This document shows positions 29,701-40,612 of a DNA stretch of 64,000 nucleotides, one piece after another. The DNA lies in assembly GCA_030248195.1 (NCBI GenBank), contig JASAND010011123.1, positions 29,500 through 93,499 on the forward strand, in the 5' to 3' direction. The DNA comes from Trissonchulus latispiculum (lineage: Eukaryota; Nematoda; Enoplea; Enoplida; Ironidae). The notes below the pieces were generated by a model, which saw only the letters and a list, made by a program, of their open reading frames with translations, ran no database searches and was not told the DNA's origin. The first letter of the stretch is position 1, and each line of letters opens with the position of its first letter. The position numbers and the translations under genes were made by a program.

Positions 29701-32700
29701 CTAGTATTTTTGGCGTAGTTTGCATGGTGAAACGCAAAAAGTTCTCGAAAATGCCAGGATTTATGCTAAAAATTGCTATTTGTACGAAAAAGTTTTGAAA
29801 ATTTGCCTGTTTTGGGCAAAATTTGGGCTTCCAAAAAATCCAGGGAGGGAGTAAAAATCCCATGAGGGGACGATTTCGGGGGGGGGGAAGCTTTGGGCCT
29901 CCAAAAAATTCCGGGGGGGGGAACAAAAATCCCCGTGCCCCGGATCTATTTTATCAGGATATCCGCTATTTTTGTGCTAACGTATACTACGTTACGTATG
30001 TAATCAGGGTTTCCTCCTATTCAAACCTTATATAATTAAAGACATTTTCGTTTTCAATATTAAAACTCCAATTTTTTAATTTATTCCGCCAACGAATGCA
30101 TGCGCAATATGCCTTGTGCCATGGTCGTCTGCGACGTTTTTTCTCATAACAAAAGGTCTCACAGCCTGCCAAACAAGCGCTAATGATGCAAACAAGTACC
30201 TGATGTAAAAGTCTCACTGTATACGTATATGAGTAGCATTATATATAACGTGTTTGTGGTAATTTCAGGGAATTTATACATTGGCACTGGTCTCAGCTGC
30301 AATATCGAAATCCTGAAGTACAACTTCTGAAGTTGCGCCATATTACTCCTTTTCCTTATTTTCATGGTTTTCTAGGTATGTATATTAGGTCGTAGTGAGA
30401 TCAGTTTGGCAATTTCACTGCTAAGTGCTAACTGTCCTTGAAACGGCCAATTGGCGTTTTCACGCGTGAAACTGGCAATGGTGGAGAAAATGTTAGATTT
30501 TCAAGGGTGTCAACGCAAACTATATATTATTAAAAAGATTTGTTTGATGTATTCGCACAATGTGTGACTACACTTATATATTTACATGAGGCATGGTTTT
30601 TTTAGGCCATAGCTTAGGCCATGGCCTAAATGTATGAGTCGATGGCCTAAAGAATTTTGGCCGTTGAGGCAATTTGGTCTAAATTTTTCGACGAAGACTC
30701 AGTAAGTTTTATTGTTTTTAAGGCGGTGATTCCTTTTGGAGACATCAATTTTGAACCCTTATTACTCATTCATTACTTGGAGTTAAGAAGCCATTTTTAT
30801 ATCAAAATGGAGCTTAACATTTTCTCTTTCTAATGAATATATACAATGAAACTAACATCACTTTTCGGAAACTCTTACCACATTTTTGAAGTTCATTACA
30901 GGGTATTTTTTAGGGATTTTTTCAGGGGGGGGGGAGAAATTTTCGGAGGGAAAGATTTTTTGCAAAAATGAGCTAAAAATTGGTATTTGTTGGCGTATTT
31001 TGCATGGCGAAACACAAAAAGTTCTCAAAAATGCCAGGATTTAAGGTAAAAATAGCCATTTTTACAAAAAATCTCCGGCGACGCCTGAAAATTTTTGAAA
31101 ATTTGACCATTTTTGGAAAAAATGTAGACCTCATTAAAAGGGAAGACCAAAATCCGGGTGGGAAGGCATTTTCGGGGGGAAGGTCAATTTCGTGGTTGGC
31201 CCCCGCCCCCCCCCCCCTTTGTAAAAAGTACCCTGCACTAATTTTCCAGATTTTTTGCAGACTAAAGTGAATTTTTTCGTGAGGCATCGGCTACATCATT
31301 CGACCCTTTTTTATTTATCATGAAGTCACTCTTCGTTATGAAGAAATTAGCTAAAATGTTTACGCAACCTGGATTTTGCCTACTTTTCCGAACTTTGGCA
31401 AGCGGCCACTTTAGCTAGAAAGCAGCAATCGGGGCAACTAAAAAGGGTCCCTGGGTATTTTTGTGTAAAACACGTCCACTAAGTGGCAACCCTCTAGCTT
31501 GCATAGTAAATGCTCCACAATCGCTGGAAAAATTTGGTCATGTCTTTGGAAAAAACTACATTTTTTGTGATAGCAGCTCACGGGATAGCAGTTGGAAGAT
31601 TATCATGCCTAGGATAATCGGCATCGACGAGACGTTCAAATCGACACCTTTATTTTACGGCTTGTGTAGCTCAAGAAATCGTGGATTATTTGATTTCTGC
31701 AAAAATGACAAGTTTTCAACGCCAAAATAAGAAACTCGGCTATATCTCACAATAGAGAATAGCTTGAAAGTTGCTTCCAAAAGCAAAAATGTAGAGCGCA
31801 ATGAGATCTTTCAAATGAGTATAATCATAACTAGTGATGTGCGCTGAAACATTTGTCCGCTCCGGAGCTCCGGCCGGAGCGGGCTGTCGGAGCTCCGGAG
31901 CTCCGGAGCTCCGCGGAGCTCCGACTGTTTGTGGAGGCTAAATTGTAAAAATTTTATTTTAAGCTAAGCAAATTATTTTTGTACTGAAAAGCACGTCTAC
32001 TCACTGTTTACTTTTACGTATCGCTTTATATCTTTATGTTCAGGATCTGATTCCTTTGATAAACATTATTATTCTATGCATTTGCTAACCTGTATCTTTG
32101 ATCTGAAATGAGTTCAGACTTTGACAGCTATTCACAGAATTTGTGGCTGTGTCATTATGCATTACGTCTGCTGCGTTGGCAAAAAGCCACTTTTAGTTTA
32201 CTGCCGTTTAGTTCTGTTTCATTCTTTTAAGATTTGCTAAGTTTAAGTTTTATAGATTAAGACTCCATAAAATTCGTTAGACTTTCGTCAAAAATTAAAT
32301 TTGTCAATTCCATAATGAATTATATATGGCAGTTTGATGTAGACCAAATTTGTATTTATCCACTGTTGAACTTTTAAAAAGTAGGTACGTATATAATCAT
32401 AAAATAAATTTGAACAAGGAGAAATTATATCTGAAAAATATTAGAAAAAATGGGTGAGATGAAAGCAAAGAAAACATTTGTAGAGATTGAAAGTTTACGT
32501 ATAAGCATGGATTTTATCGGAAGAGGGAATAATCGATGGATTAATTAATTGCAAATATACGTATATAATTATATGGAAAATACGTATGGAAACAATTCTT
32601 AGAGGTCGTGGTTTAGAATTACGTCTATAAAAATTTTCACTTTTACGATCTGGACAAGTTGGAAAAATTGTCTCCAGAAAACGAATTATACTGCAGTTTT

Positions 32701-35700
32701 GAGAAAGCAGAAAAGTTATTAAAAATAATACGAGCACTAATTTATTGTTCTTACGCACTGTTCATGAGACCACAGCAAGAAATCATAAAAACTCTTCGAA
32801 TATTTCATTATTACCCAAACTTATGAACAACAGACAGGCATCAAAGCTTGAAAATGGCTGCTCCGGATACCCGGAGCTCCGGAGCTCCGGAGCAGAAGCC
32901 CGCTCCGGAGCACCGAAAATGGGAGCGGAGCTCCGGCGCACATCACTAATCATAACTATGCAGTTGCTGCTCAACCGTCAGAATTAGCAAGACCGTCCTG
33001 AACGGAAATCTCAAAATTTCGAAGCGGGATTGCGCGGAGGGTGTTAGAATCCCAAACGAACTTATTTTGGAAAGTTTCATCTAATTTCATTTTGGTTTGA
33101 GCCGTCAACCAACAATATGTGCCCAAAAGGAATCACCACCCTAAGGTGCTGGTTTCCTTTCGGGTATTTTTGACTCCTACGGCTTTAATCCTTTACGCAA
33201 AGGACTAAACCTTACGAAATAACCTATTTCCGTGCTCTATAACATTTTAGTACCAGTCCCGTATTCTTAGGCCAAAAGATAAGAAAGTTTTGGTTTTTGG
33301 CCTTAAGCTCCCAGTAGGTAGACAAGACACGGGTTTGGTTGATATGGCTGGAAAGAGGACTCGAAAATGAACATTTTTGCTCTTACAACCTTTGAGCTAT
33401 CTCCAGTAGTTAAGTCAGCATAAGCAAAAAACTGTTTTTAGGGTCAAAAAATTGCCGTTTTCAAGGAAATCAGTTTTTTCAAAATTACTGCCACATGTTA
33501 AGGACAAAATTGGCTTAGTTATACTCAATCGATACATCCTCCAAATGCACATTTTATGAATGCCTATTAGCCGGACTTTATTGCTTTCAGCTAGAGATTT
33601 GGCCGAAAAACCATTTTGAACTGGCGATTATTTTGTTTCGAACATCGATTTCTCAAAAACTACTGGACGGATTCCGGAGATTTTCGGCAGAATCGAAATT
33701 CGCACTTCTGCGGAGGGACGTTTTTCTTGGTTTGGGCTGAAACGTATTGAGTAGCAAGAAAACGCAATGCGAAGTTGCGAAATTTCGTGTTACTGTGCAT
33801 TTGGCCGATTTTCTGGACCCTTGAGACCTGCTGAGCCAAATCCAAAAAACGTCCCTCGGCCCATATGTCCTTCATATCGTGGCACAAAAAGAACTTTTGG
33901 CCGATTCTTCAGTTTTGAGATATCGATGTTCAAAAACTTTTGGTCTATATTCATCCTGTTAGATGTCAGCTTGTCAGAAAATTTCTGCTATTTTTTGCTA
34001 ATTTTGCCAGTTCTGTAAGCTCATGTGAATGTACAGATAATAAGCTTTAAAACGATGTATAAAGCTCTTTGCAACTACCAAAATTGCGAAAGTTATAGCG
34101 TTTCAAAAAACACCACAAAAGCACTGCACAAAAGGATACCACCACCTTAAGTGAAAACAGTGATTTTCTAAAAAAATTTTGTCGCCTTCGACACGAATTT
34201 ATACATTCTCACTTGTATTTCTGGGCTGCGCCAGCTGCCAGCTAGTTACTTGTCTGTTTGCACTTATAATACCCATTCAAGTTTCTTTTGGCTGGAACTG
34301 AAACTGAAACAAATTTCATTACGTATATACTGTTATAAAGATTTCATCGAAAAATTCTTTTAAATTTTAAAAATTTTTTAATAGTTTAACTTTATTTCTA
34401 TTAGTTTAATTTCCTTCTTTTTTTGGTTCTCTATACTCGTATGCTTCTACATGTTTTAATTTTCATTAAAAATTCATTAATTCATTAATGCGTGCACTAT
34501 TATATATTTCTATGCTAACTAGTGATGGGCACCGGATATTTTTTCATATCCGGATATCCGCCTATTTTACGTTAACGGATATCCGGATATCCGGTTATCC
34601 GCCTATTCCAAACTTAACTTCAAGAAAGTTTTTCGATTTTGCAGTTAAATTTTCAAAATTTTCTGTCATTTTTCGGCAGGCTGTGAATGTCTATCATGCA
34701 ACCAAGCCGCAACCTTCGTTTCAAAAATATTTACAGAGGAATTTTTGAAAAATGTTTTACAATTATTTTTGAAATTTTTGTCAAAAATTGCTAATTTTTC
34801 ATTGTTTTGACTGAAATGTACACGGATATCCGGGTATTTTTCTCAAATCGGATATTATCCGGATATAAAAATTATCCGGATATCCAGTGCCCATCACTAA
34901 TGCTAACAAGGTTCTGTTTCTGCCATTTTAAGGAAAAGACGTACTTTTGCTGGTGTGTTAAACAGTGACAATGGCGATTTTTGTTGTTAACAGCGATTTT
35001 TGAATATATAACGCATTAACACATGATAACTGTAATTTTAACAATGCGTACAATAACGTGCAACCTAAAAATTAACAAAATATTGATGGCCTAAATTTTT
35101 TGGGTGATGGCCTAAAAAATTTGAGGCGTTGAGGCCTTTTGGCCAAAGTTCGGTGACCAAACATCCCTGCATAGAGGTATTCTAATGTATTTGTCGAAGT
35201 AGAGAACTGGTGCAATTACTGCCGTAAAAGTATATATATTTCTTTAAAATTAATACAATTTATGGACTCCTTATTTTTACAAACATTGCCTTCATGATTC
35301 TTAGTATTGTAAAAAGCTCAATTTATTGTTGGAGTCGGAAAAGTTGGAAATCGTATTCATTTTAAGCTTTAGATCAGAAAAACTTCCAACCTGTTCCTTC
35401 AATAAAAACACATCACCAATACACTGGGTTTTCTAAAATTTTTATAAAACTAGGTAATATTTGACATCTGCAAAACTGAAATGATGTCCTACTCTGGCAT
35501 TTTTTTAGGGTTTTGAAAGTGGGGGGGCTTCGCCCCCCTAGGGAGCGGGAAGTGGGGGGCCTCCGAAAAGTGCGGGGGCGAGCCAAAGATGAAATATACC
35601 AAAATTTTTAACGAAAAATAGCATTTTTAAGGTAAAAACGCAAAAAATAGCTGTTTTAAGCTTAAAATGAGCTTATAAGTCCACAAACTAGCTAAAAGCT

Positions 35701-38163
35701 GAGAAAATTTTTGAAAATTTACCTCAAAAACCTAATTTTTTGACACTTTTGGGCGACCCCCAAAAAGTGGGTGGGGGCTTGCGAAAAAGTGGGGGGCTCC
35801 GAAAAGTGGAGGGGGAACCGAAAAGTGGGGGGCCCCCACTAAAAAAATGCCAGCTAATATGAAACAGTCAAAAGGAGATTGAACTTTAACGATTTCAAAA
35901 ACTTTAGGTTTCAATTGTCTAATAATTCGCATAAGGGGATGCAAGGACGTTTCACAGGCAGTTCCAGTGAAATTGCCAATTTCACAGAATAGGTGTCCTC
36001 AGTACGACATAATATATATGTATACGCAGTATGCTTGCTTATTTTTTTCTAAAGTACTGAGTACTTTAGACTGAGAAATAAGTAAGACTGAGAAAGTACT
36101 GAGAAATAGTACTTATAGTCAGTTTTCTAGAACAACCCAATGGAGATGAAGCAATCCGGCTATAAATTGTTTTCTTGTCAAACCCTGTCTGAACCGTCGT
36201 TTCGTTATGTTATATAAACCGTCTCTCTATGTACTGTCGTAATTTAATTAGTAATCAACGGTTAATTCGCCGCGGTAGAAAAACGAAAGTGGCGGGGAAA
36301 CAGACCAATAGGGAGAGGAGCCTTTACGCTTTGAACAAAAAGCTTAGGTTGAAAAGTATATAATACCAAGCTAACGGAACGCGTAATCTAAAAACTGATT
36401 TCAGGTTCGTGCTCTGCGACCCAGACAACCCCTACATAAGGAGTCTCAGCAAAATCTAGAACAACACTTTTTCGTCATCCCTTGGTCAATTCGAAACAAT
36501 CGGTTTCGCTAAATCGAAAAGTGTTGCTATATTTGAACTCAGCGTTGTCGAAATCTTTCCGAAATTTAACTCAACCGGTCAAGTTTTGCGACCTGCAATA
36601 CTACGGGATATCTACGTACATCAGATCCCTTATGGAAAGAGCAGACATTCTCATAGCAGTTGCACCTACACTATTTTAGAGAATGGAGAAGAAGTGCTGA
36701 TAGATTTAACTGGGCACGATAGGCAGCAGATTTATGACAGATTGAAAGCTGTTCTTGGAAAGTCACAGTAAGCGTTATATATGTTACTGCTCTGCATAAT
36801 GTACAATGTTTAGTTTTCTGGGCTTATTCTAGGGGCTCTTTGGGGGGCCCTCGGGGGGCGAGTCAGTTTTGGGGGGGGAGAACGATTTTTGGGGAGGAAG
36901 AGTGTTTATGGGGGCCCCCCAGTAGAATAAGCCCAGGTTTTAATAGCTGTTGGGTGTTTCTAGGCAGACTCGTTTACTGCATCAATTTGTAACAAATTTC
37001 TGATATTTTCTAGTCATTTTCTTGTTTATTTAAGGTTTGGGTTTCTGTTTATTATTTTACAACAGACAGCCCTTTCCTGGATTTTGCCTCGTTACCGTTA
37101 CCAATCTTCTCGACCCGATCTGCATGGGGACTTCTCCTTTAGCAGTTGGGGATGCACAGTAATTTATTTATTTCAAGGGCCTGCAATTTTACTATTCCCA
37201 GACATTTTTAATGACTAGCCAAAACTAAGAAGTACGAAACGCTGGCTTATTTTTACTGGGGCGCCCCCCATTCGGCGACCTCCCCCCCCCCATTCGAGGT
37301 TCCCCCCCCATGAAAAGCCCCCCCATAAATTTCGACCTCCCCCCCCATAACCCCCCCCCCCCGTAACCCAAAAAATTGCCAATTTTTACCATTTTTGTCC
37401 TAAATTTTCGAAAAATTTTCCGGCTTCGCCGGACTTTTAACGAAATTTTCACTATTTTAGCGTAAAAAACACCTAAAGTTAGTCATTTTTTAGCGATTTT
37501 TGGCATTTTTTGCACAAAAAACGTAAAAAATTAGCACAATTTTTCCAAAAATATGCCCCCCATTTTTGGTGAGCCATGGGGGGCAACTTCGAGCCCCCCC
37601 CCCCCCATAAATTTTGGCCTAAAAATAAGCCAGAAACGAAGCTACGAAACTAAGATTTTGGGGAGCTCCTGTCCTTGGGGAAAGTCCACGCCCTCGCCAA
37701 AAGTGACAGATATCGGGAAAAGGATAAGCAAAAGAGTGCATACCAGGGTTTTCTGTTTCGCTGCCGTCGACCTTTGAGTTTACACGAAATGCTGTTACTT
37801 CACTTTTCACATATACGTAGGTGTAAGAAGTTATTACATGGGTCTCATCATGAGAATACAACAGTTTTAATTAAAGCTTTTCTGTAAAATAGGAAGTCCC
37901 TGCATTGTTGCCACATTGCCGATTTTTGATTCTGTGTATATACCAGGATTTTTAATCGATTTTCAAATTGATTACTTTTCAGAGCAGTTTTGGATCGTGA
38001 AGCAGCCGACGCCGCCCTGGAAAGGAATCAGGCCAATTTTGGTGTTAACTGTGACAGACACTGTATGTGTGAAATCCCAGGGCAGTGGCCTTGTCCCAAC
38101 CTCCTCTCGGCTCCTAAACAAATTAAAGGGACTTGGAGATGGAATAAAAATCTAATTGTTTAG
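26556..38163 (+). CDS. MRPS25: Mitochondrial ribosomal protein mS25 (MRPS25), complete, four exons
   Basis: Exons 26556-26710, 30269-30375, 36680-36767 and 37983-38163 join in phase (GT/AG at every border) to 176 codons, close to the usual mS25 length of about 170. Recognised blocks: an N-terminal basic start (MPFLKGPTPIRNTI), the central WSQLQYRNPEVQLLKLRHITPFPYF strand region, NGEEVLIDL, and a C-terminal NFGVNCDRHCMCEIPG..CP segment with the conserved cysteines of this protein. mS25 is part of the small subunit of the mitochondrial ribosome and is nuclear-encoded. Introns of 3.6, 6.3 and 1.2 kb are filled with nested transposons, but no exon is damaged. The family match is from memory of conserved blocks; splice phases are seen directly. 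Confidence 0.92.
26749..27530. mobile_element. Fold-back element in MRPS25 intron 1
   Basis: Arms 26749-26928 and 27352-27530 are nearly perfect inverted copies (about 180 bp) around a 420-bp centre. Each arm has inner palindromes such as ATATGAGCCT..AGGCTCATAT and three CATATGAG motifs. No target duplication was settled. No coding capacity. Confidence 0.8.
27616..27857. repeat. Direct repeat of 95 bp
   Basis: 27616-27710 and 27763-27857 share TTCTATGACAAAAGTTGCTC.. through CTTTTTTGACC, with a few differences. They lie in MRPS25 intron 1. Confidence 0.8.
27858..28600. repeat. Diverged repeats around ACCGACCTGACCCTCCAGA
   Basis: Related segments start near 27870, 28350 and 28512. They share CCGACC..GACCCTCCAGA.GGCAAA and a GAGCTGGGCG..CCAAA block. 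They look like fragments of one older repeat in MRPS25 intron 1. Their origin is unknown. Confidence 0.55.
29257..29940. mobile_element. G/C-tract MITE-like element carrying a nested hAT element
   Basis: The segment starts CAGGGCATATATTTTT and ends near AAAAATCCCCGTGCCC. Its interior matches the element at 30899-31235 (TTGGCGTA.TTTGCATGG.GAAACGCAAAAAGTTCTC). Borders are approximate and no target duplication was found. The element at 29355-29703 interrupts it. Confidence 0.6.
29355..29703. mobile_element. hAT-like MITE, GGCCCCGG-rich
   Basis: Termini are TAGGGATGCACCGGGG and its inverse CCCCGGTGCATCTCTA. A perfect 8-bp duplication GTATTTTT lies at 29347-29354 and 29704-29711. Arrays of GGCCCCGGCCCC flank an A/T core. 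A relative lies at 55074-55402. Confidence 0.92.
30269..30375 (+). CDS. MRPS25: MRPS25 exon 2
   Basis: Acceptor GGTAATTTCAG and donor TTTTCTAG|GTATG. It completes the split codon of exon 1 and adds 35 codons plus one base. It encodes the conserved QLQYRNP block. Confidence 0.92.
30899..31235. mobile_element. G/C-tract MITE nested in the piggyBac-like element
   Basis: Ends are CAGGGTATTTTTTAG and GTAAAAAGTACCCTG. The flanks CATTA/CACTA suggest an aged 5-bp duplication. The empty site is visible in the related copy at 49 kb, which reads through without it. Confidence 0.8.
31832..32948. mobile_element. hAT-like element with GGAGCTCC repeats at both ends
   Basis: Ends are TAGTGATGTGCGC and GCGCACATCACTA. 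The perfect 8-bp duplication ATCATAAC is at 31824-31831 and 32949-32956. Subterminal arrays of GGAGCTCCGGAGCTCC, themselves palindromic, occur on both sides. The 1117-bp length has no intact transposase. Confidence 0.92.
33145..34146. mobile_element. Second piggyBac-like element, back to back with the first
   Basis: It starts GGTGCTGGTTTCC directly after the CTAA that ends the 30722-33140 element, and ends GGATACCACCACC followed by TTAA (34147-34150). Ends are more diverged than in the other copies. The two elements share one target tetranucleotide. Confidence 0.6.
34520..34899. mobile_element. hAT-like MITE with GGATATCC repeats
   Basis: Ends are TAGTGATGGGCACCGGATAT and ATATCCAGTGCCCATCACTA. 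The perfect 8-bp duplication ATGCTAAC is at 34512-34519 and 34900-34907. It has subterminal GGATATCCGGATATCC arrays. It shares the TAGTGATG start with 31832-32948. Confidence 0.93.
35494..35853. mobile_element. G/C-tract MITE, inverted relative of 25306-25671
   Basis: Ends are CTGGCATTTTTTTAG and CTAAAAAAATGCCAG. The flanks CTACT and CTAAT are an imperfect 5-bp duplication. The inside matches the 25306 copy on the opposite strand. Confidence 0.85.
36680..36767 (+). CDS. MRPS25: MRPS25 exon 3
   Basis: Acceptor CTACACTATTTTAG and donor ACA|GTAAGC. It encodes NGEEVLIDLTG and the following helix. Phase matches exons 2 and 4. A longer open frame upstream (to about 36406) is interrupted by TAG and is not needed. 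Confidence 0.92.
36818..36936. mobile_element. 119-bp G/C-tract MITE
   Basis: Ends are CTGGGCTTATTCTA and TAGAATAAGCCCAG. The perfect 5-bp duplication GTTTT is at 36813-36817 and 36937-36941. It is the smallest member and starts 51 bases after the exon 3 donor. Confidence 0.9.
37242..37633. mobile_element. G/C-tract MITE in MRPS25 intron 3
   Basis: Ends are CTGGCTTATTTTTA and TAAAAATAAGCCAG. The perfect 5-bp duplication AAACG is at 37237-37241 and 37634-37638. It carries a CCGGCTTCGCCGG core hairpin, as in 25948-26354. Confidence 0.92.
37983..38163 (+). CDS. MRPS25: MRPS25 exon 4 (terminal)
   Basis: Acceptor GATTACTTTTCAG. It adds 59 codons and ends at TAG 38161-38163. It holds the conserved Cys-rich NFG..C..C.CE..G..PCP segment. 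Confidence 0.92.
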
Positions 38164-38782
38164 TATATACGTACGTATTTATGCTCTTGTATATACTTAC
38201 GTTTTATATGAAACAGTAAACGAGTGTCCTGTTCTTTCGCTTGTTTGTAGCTGGCTCTTTTGGCTTTTCTCTACCTGTCTGCGAATTCGGCTAGGTCTTA
38301 AAGTAGACTAGTCAAAAGGTCTCAAGATATTGAATGTGACCGGTCTCGCCTTCGCGTAAGTTAGATTGATAAAGTGATTTACCACTGTCCTGTGTCAAAT
38401 CTAAAATTCAAATCTTCTCAAGAGGAGTGGCTATTAAATGGTAGCTAACATCACGAGTACATAATTAGTATGCAACTAGGGAATTTCTGTTATCACAGCA
38501 AAAACTGCTCTGTTCCATTCTTGTCCCCCAAGAGAAATTTTCTCCCGGAGGTGTGAGAAACTCCTGCAGAAGTTTTAGAAATATTGTTTTTACAATAAAA
38601 TCGATCTTTGAATCTGTAATTCTTTGCATTGTGAAGAACCGCTAAAAATACACGTTTTAGGCCGAAATAAAAATTTTCTAATAAAATAAATTCGTACGCA
38701 TTTCTGGAGACTGTAAATACACTGTTAAGAAGAAGAAAATTCGCGCCGACGTCGCGAAATGATTTGAGTTTTGACCCTTTGC

Positions 38783-38903
<121 letters not shown>

Positions 38904-39082
38904 GTGTGCAGTTTATGCAACTCTGTCCAAAATAATTAGGGGTAACTGGGATAAGTCGATAGATGAAGCTCAATACTCTTATTTTTCAGGGTAAAATGCA
39001 ATTAGCGGCTGACACTGGAATTTGCTCCTTTTTTCTTCAATACGTAGTTTTGTGGTTGTTATGTGTTTTCTCTTTATGTTAG

Positions 39083-39354
39083 TTAGTGTAATGTAGGTTA
39101 TCTCGTAGTAACACGGAGAGATAATCGGAATTACACTGAATAACAAACCTCATTTGCATATTCTCGGCTCCCCTTACGCAAATTAGCCACATTTTTTGTA
39201 CAGATTAGCTTCTTCTTTATCAGTTACGAGCTAACTTCATCCAGAAGAGGTTGTCTTTATATAGCGGATTCAGTTGTTTTTTACTATCTGCATTGGCTCT
39301 ACCTCCCTCTTTAGTGTAATGTAGGTTATCTCGTAGTAACACGGAGAGATAATC
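39083..39354. repeat. Direct repeat of 44 bp, 228 bp apart
   Basis: 39083-39126 and 39311-39354 are identical (TTAGTGTAATGTAGG.. to ..AGAGATAATC). Each includes TTATCTC and GAGATAA, which can pair. The 184-bp insert is not recognised. It could be a tiny terminal-repeat element or a local duplication. Confidence 0.8.
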
Positions 39355-40135
39355 CCCATTTTGGGAGAATATGTCATGCCTGCTCGAAAATCGAGTTTCT
39401 ATAGCTTTCCGTCGACCATGAAAATTTTGATGATTTCGACCCCTGTTCAATGAAAACAAATGCAAACGAAACTAGCGCTGTCTGTACTTAACCGGCGGAA
39501 AAGCCGTTTCACCAGGTGATAGGGAAGTTTGTGCATATTAAAAGAATTTATTCCGTTTCATAATCAACTCTTGTATATATATATATATATATAGAAATAA
39601 ATTTGTTAATTTTTTACAATGAAAATTTAGCAAAAATTCAACTTTGCCCGACTTTGACTTGACAGCTCCTAACTTTTCCTGGTTGCATCGAGGACCCTTT
39701 CTCAATACAGAATTGTAAGTCGAAGAGGAATTGTCTATCGATTGATGGCAGTCCCATATTTCTAAGTGCTTTAGCAAAAATTGGCATCCAACAATGTAAA
39801 ACCGGTCATTTTCAACCGTTAGTCATGGGGGAAATTCAGGCATGAAAGGGTTACAATGAACTCCAAATCTGGCAATGCTAAAAAGCAGAAGCTACACCTA
39901 AACTATGCGAAGCTTCCTAAACTAAGCTAGACCTAACTCACTGTTAACTTTTCGTACTGTAGCTGGATCTGGAATACTAAATAAACGTGTTTGACTCACA
40001 ACAAATTGAACTTTTGTTGGACGATAATAATCATTGGGCTCTCGGCCTTAGAGGATATCCAGATTTAGCCTCGGGTTTAGTTTCATACTCTACACTCTTC
40101 TTCCTCTTCATCATCTTCCTGCTCCAGCTCCAACT

Positions 40136-40612
40136 GAGGGTATTATGGCAAAACCGCGTAAGTCGACTTTTGGCGAAATTGAGTTACGTGCATAGTGGCA
40201 ATTACCTACTTCAGACCTACGTTACTGCAAAACTGCGTAAGTTGCCAGGCTTAGATAATGAGTAAGACGATCCGATCAATTTCACGTAAGTGTCTTACGT
40301 GGTTTTTACATCTCTGGCAACACCACGTAAGTCGACTTACGCGATTTCAATAACAGTAACATTTTACATAACTACAAAGAAAAGACCACGAAGGCCACGT
40401 AACCTGGCAAAACTACTAAGTACGCTTACGAGAAATTTTTAATATGAACATTTTTAAATAATTACAAAGAAAAGATAACGTTCTCGACTTACGTGATTTT
40501 GCCTGATGCAAGGGAATGGTGATATAATTTACTTCCGTGATGTTTCCTCAAACCGTTTTTCTCGAAAAGATGAAATTGTGACTTACGCGGTTTTGCCATA
40601 TATAATACCCTC
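40136..40612. mobile_element. MITE with CGTAAGTCGACTTACG-type inner palindromes
   Basis: Ends are GAGGGTATTATGGCAAAACC and GGTTTTGCCAT(ATAT)AATACCCTC. Many CGTAAGTNGACTTACG-like inner motifs occur. No target duplication was found. No coding capacity. Confidence 0.75.

Larger units (their letters stand above)
30722..33140. mobile_element. piggyBac-like non-autonomous element with two nested elements
   Basis: Ends are GGCGGTGATTCCTTTTGG and CCAAAAGGAATCACCACC. It is flanked by TTAA (30718-30721) and CTAA (33141-33144). The TTAA target is the piggyBac hallmark. The same family is seen at 49086-50696. Two younger elements sit inside (30899-31235 and 31832-32948). No transposase frame remains. 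Confidence 0.8.

Noticed and set aside
31461..31730. 89-codon plus-strand frame
   Set aside because: It lies inside a piggyBac-like element; the related copy at 50 kb does not keep the frame.
30587..35171. Possible 4.6-kb hAT element enclosing the nested elements of MRPS25 intron 2 (right end ..GGTGACCAAACATCCCTG)
   Set aside because: The left end near 30587 matches poorly and the flanks (CATGAGG / CATAGAGG) are only similar, so borders are not supported.
36406..36679. Open frame upstream of MRPS25 exon 3 behind an acceptor at 36404
   Set aside because: It contains an in-frame TAG, and the exon border at 36680 restores the conserved protein in phase, so the upstream part is intron.
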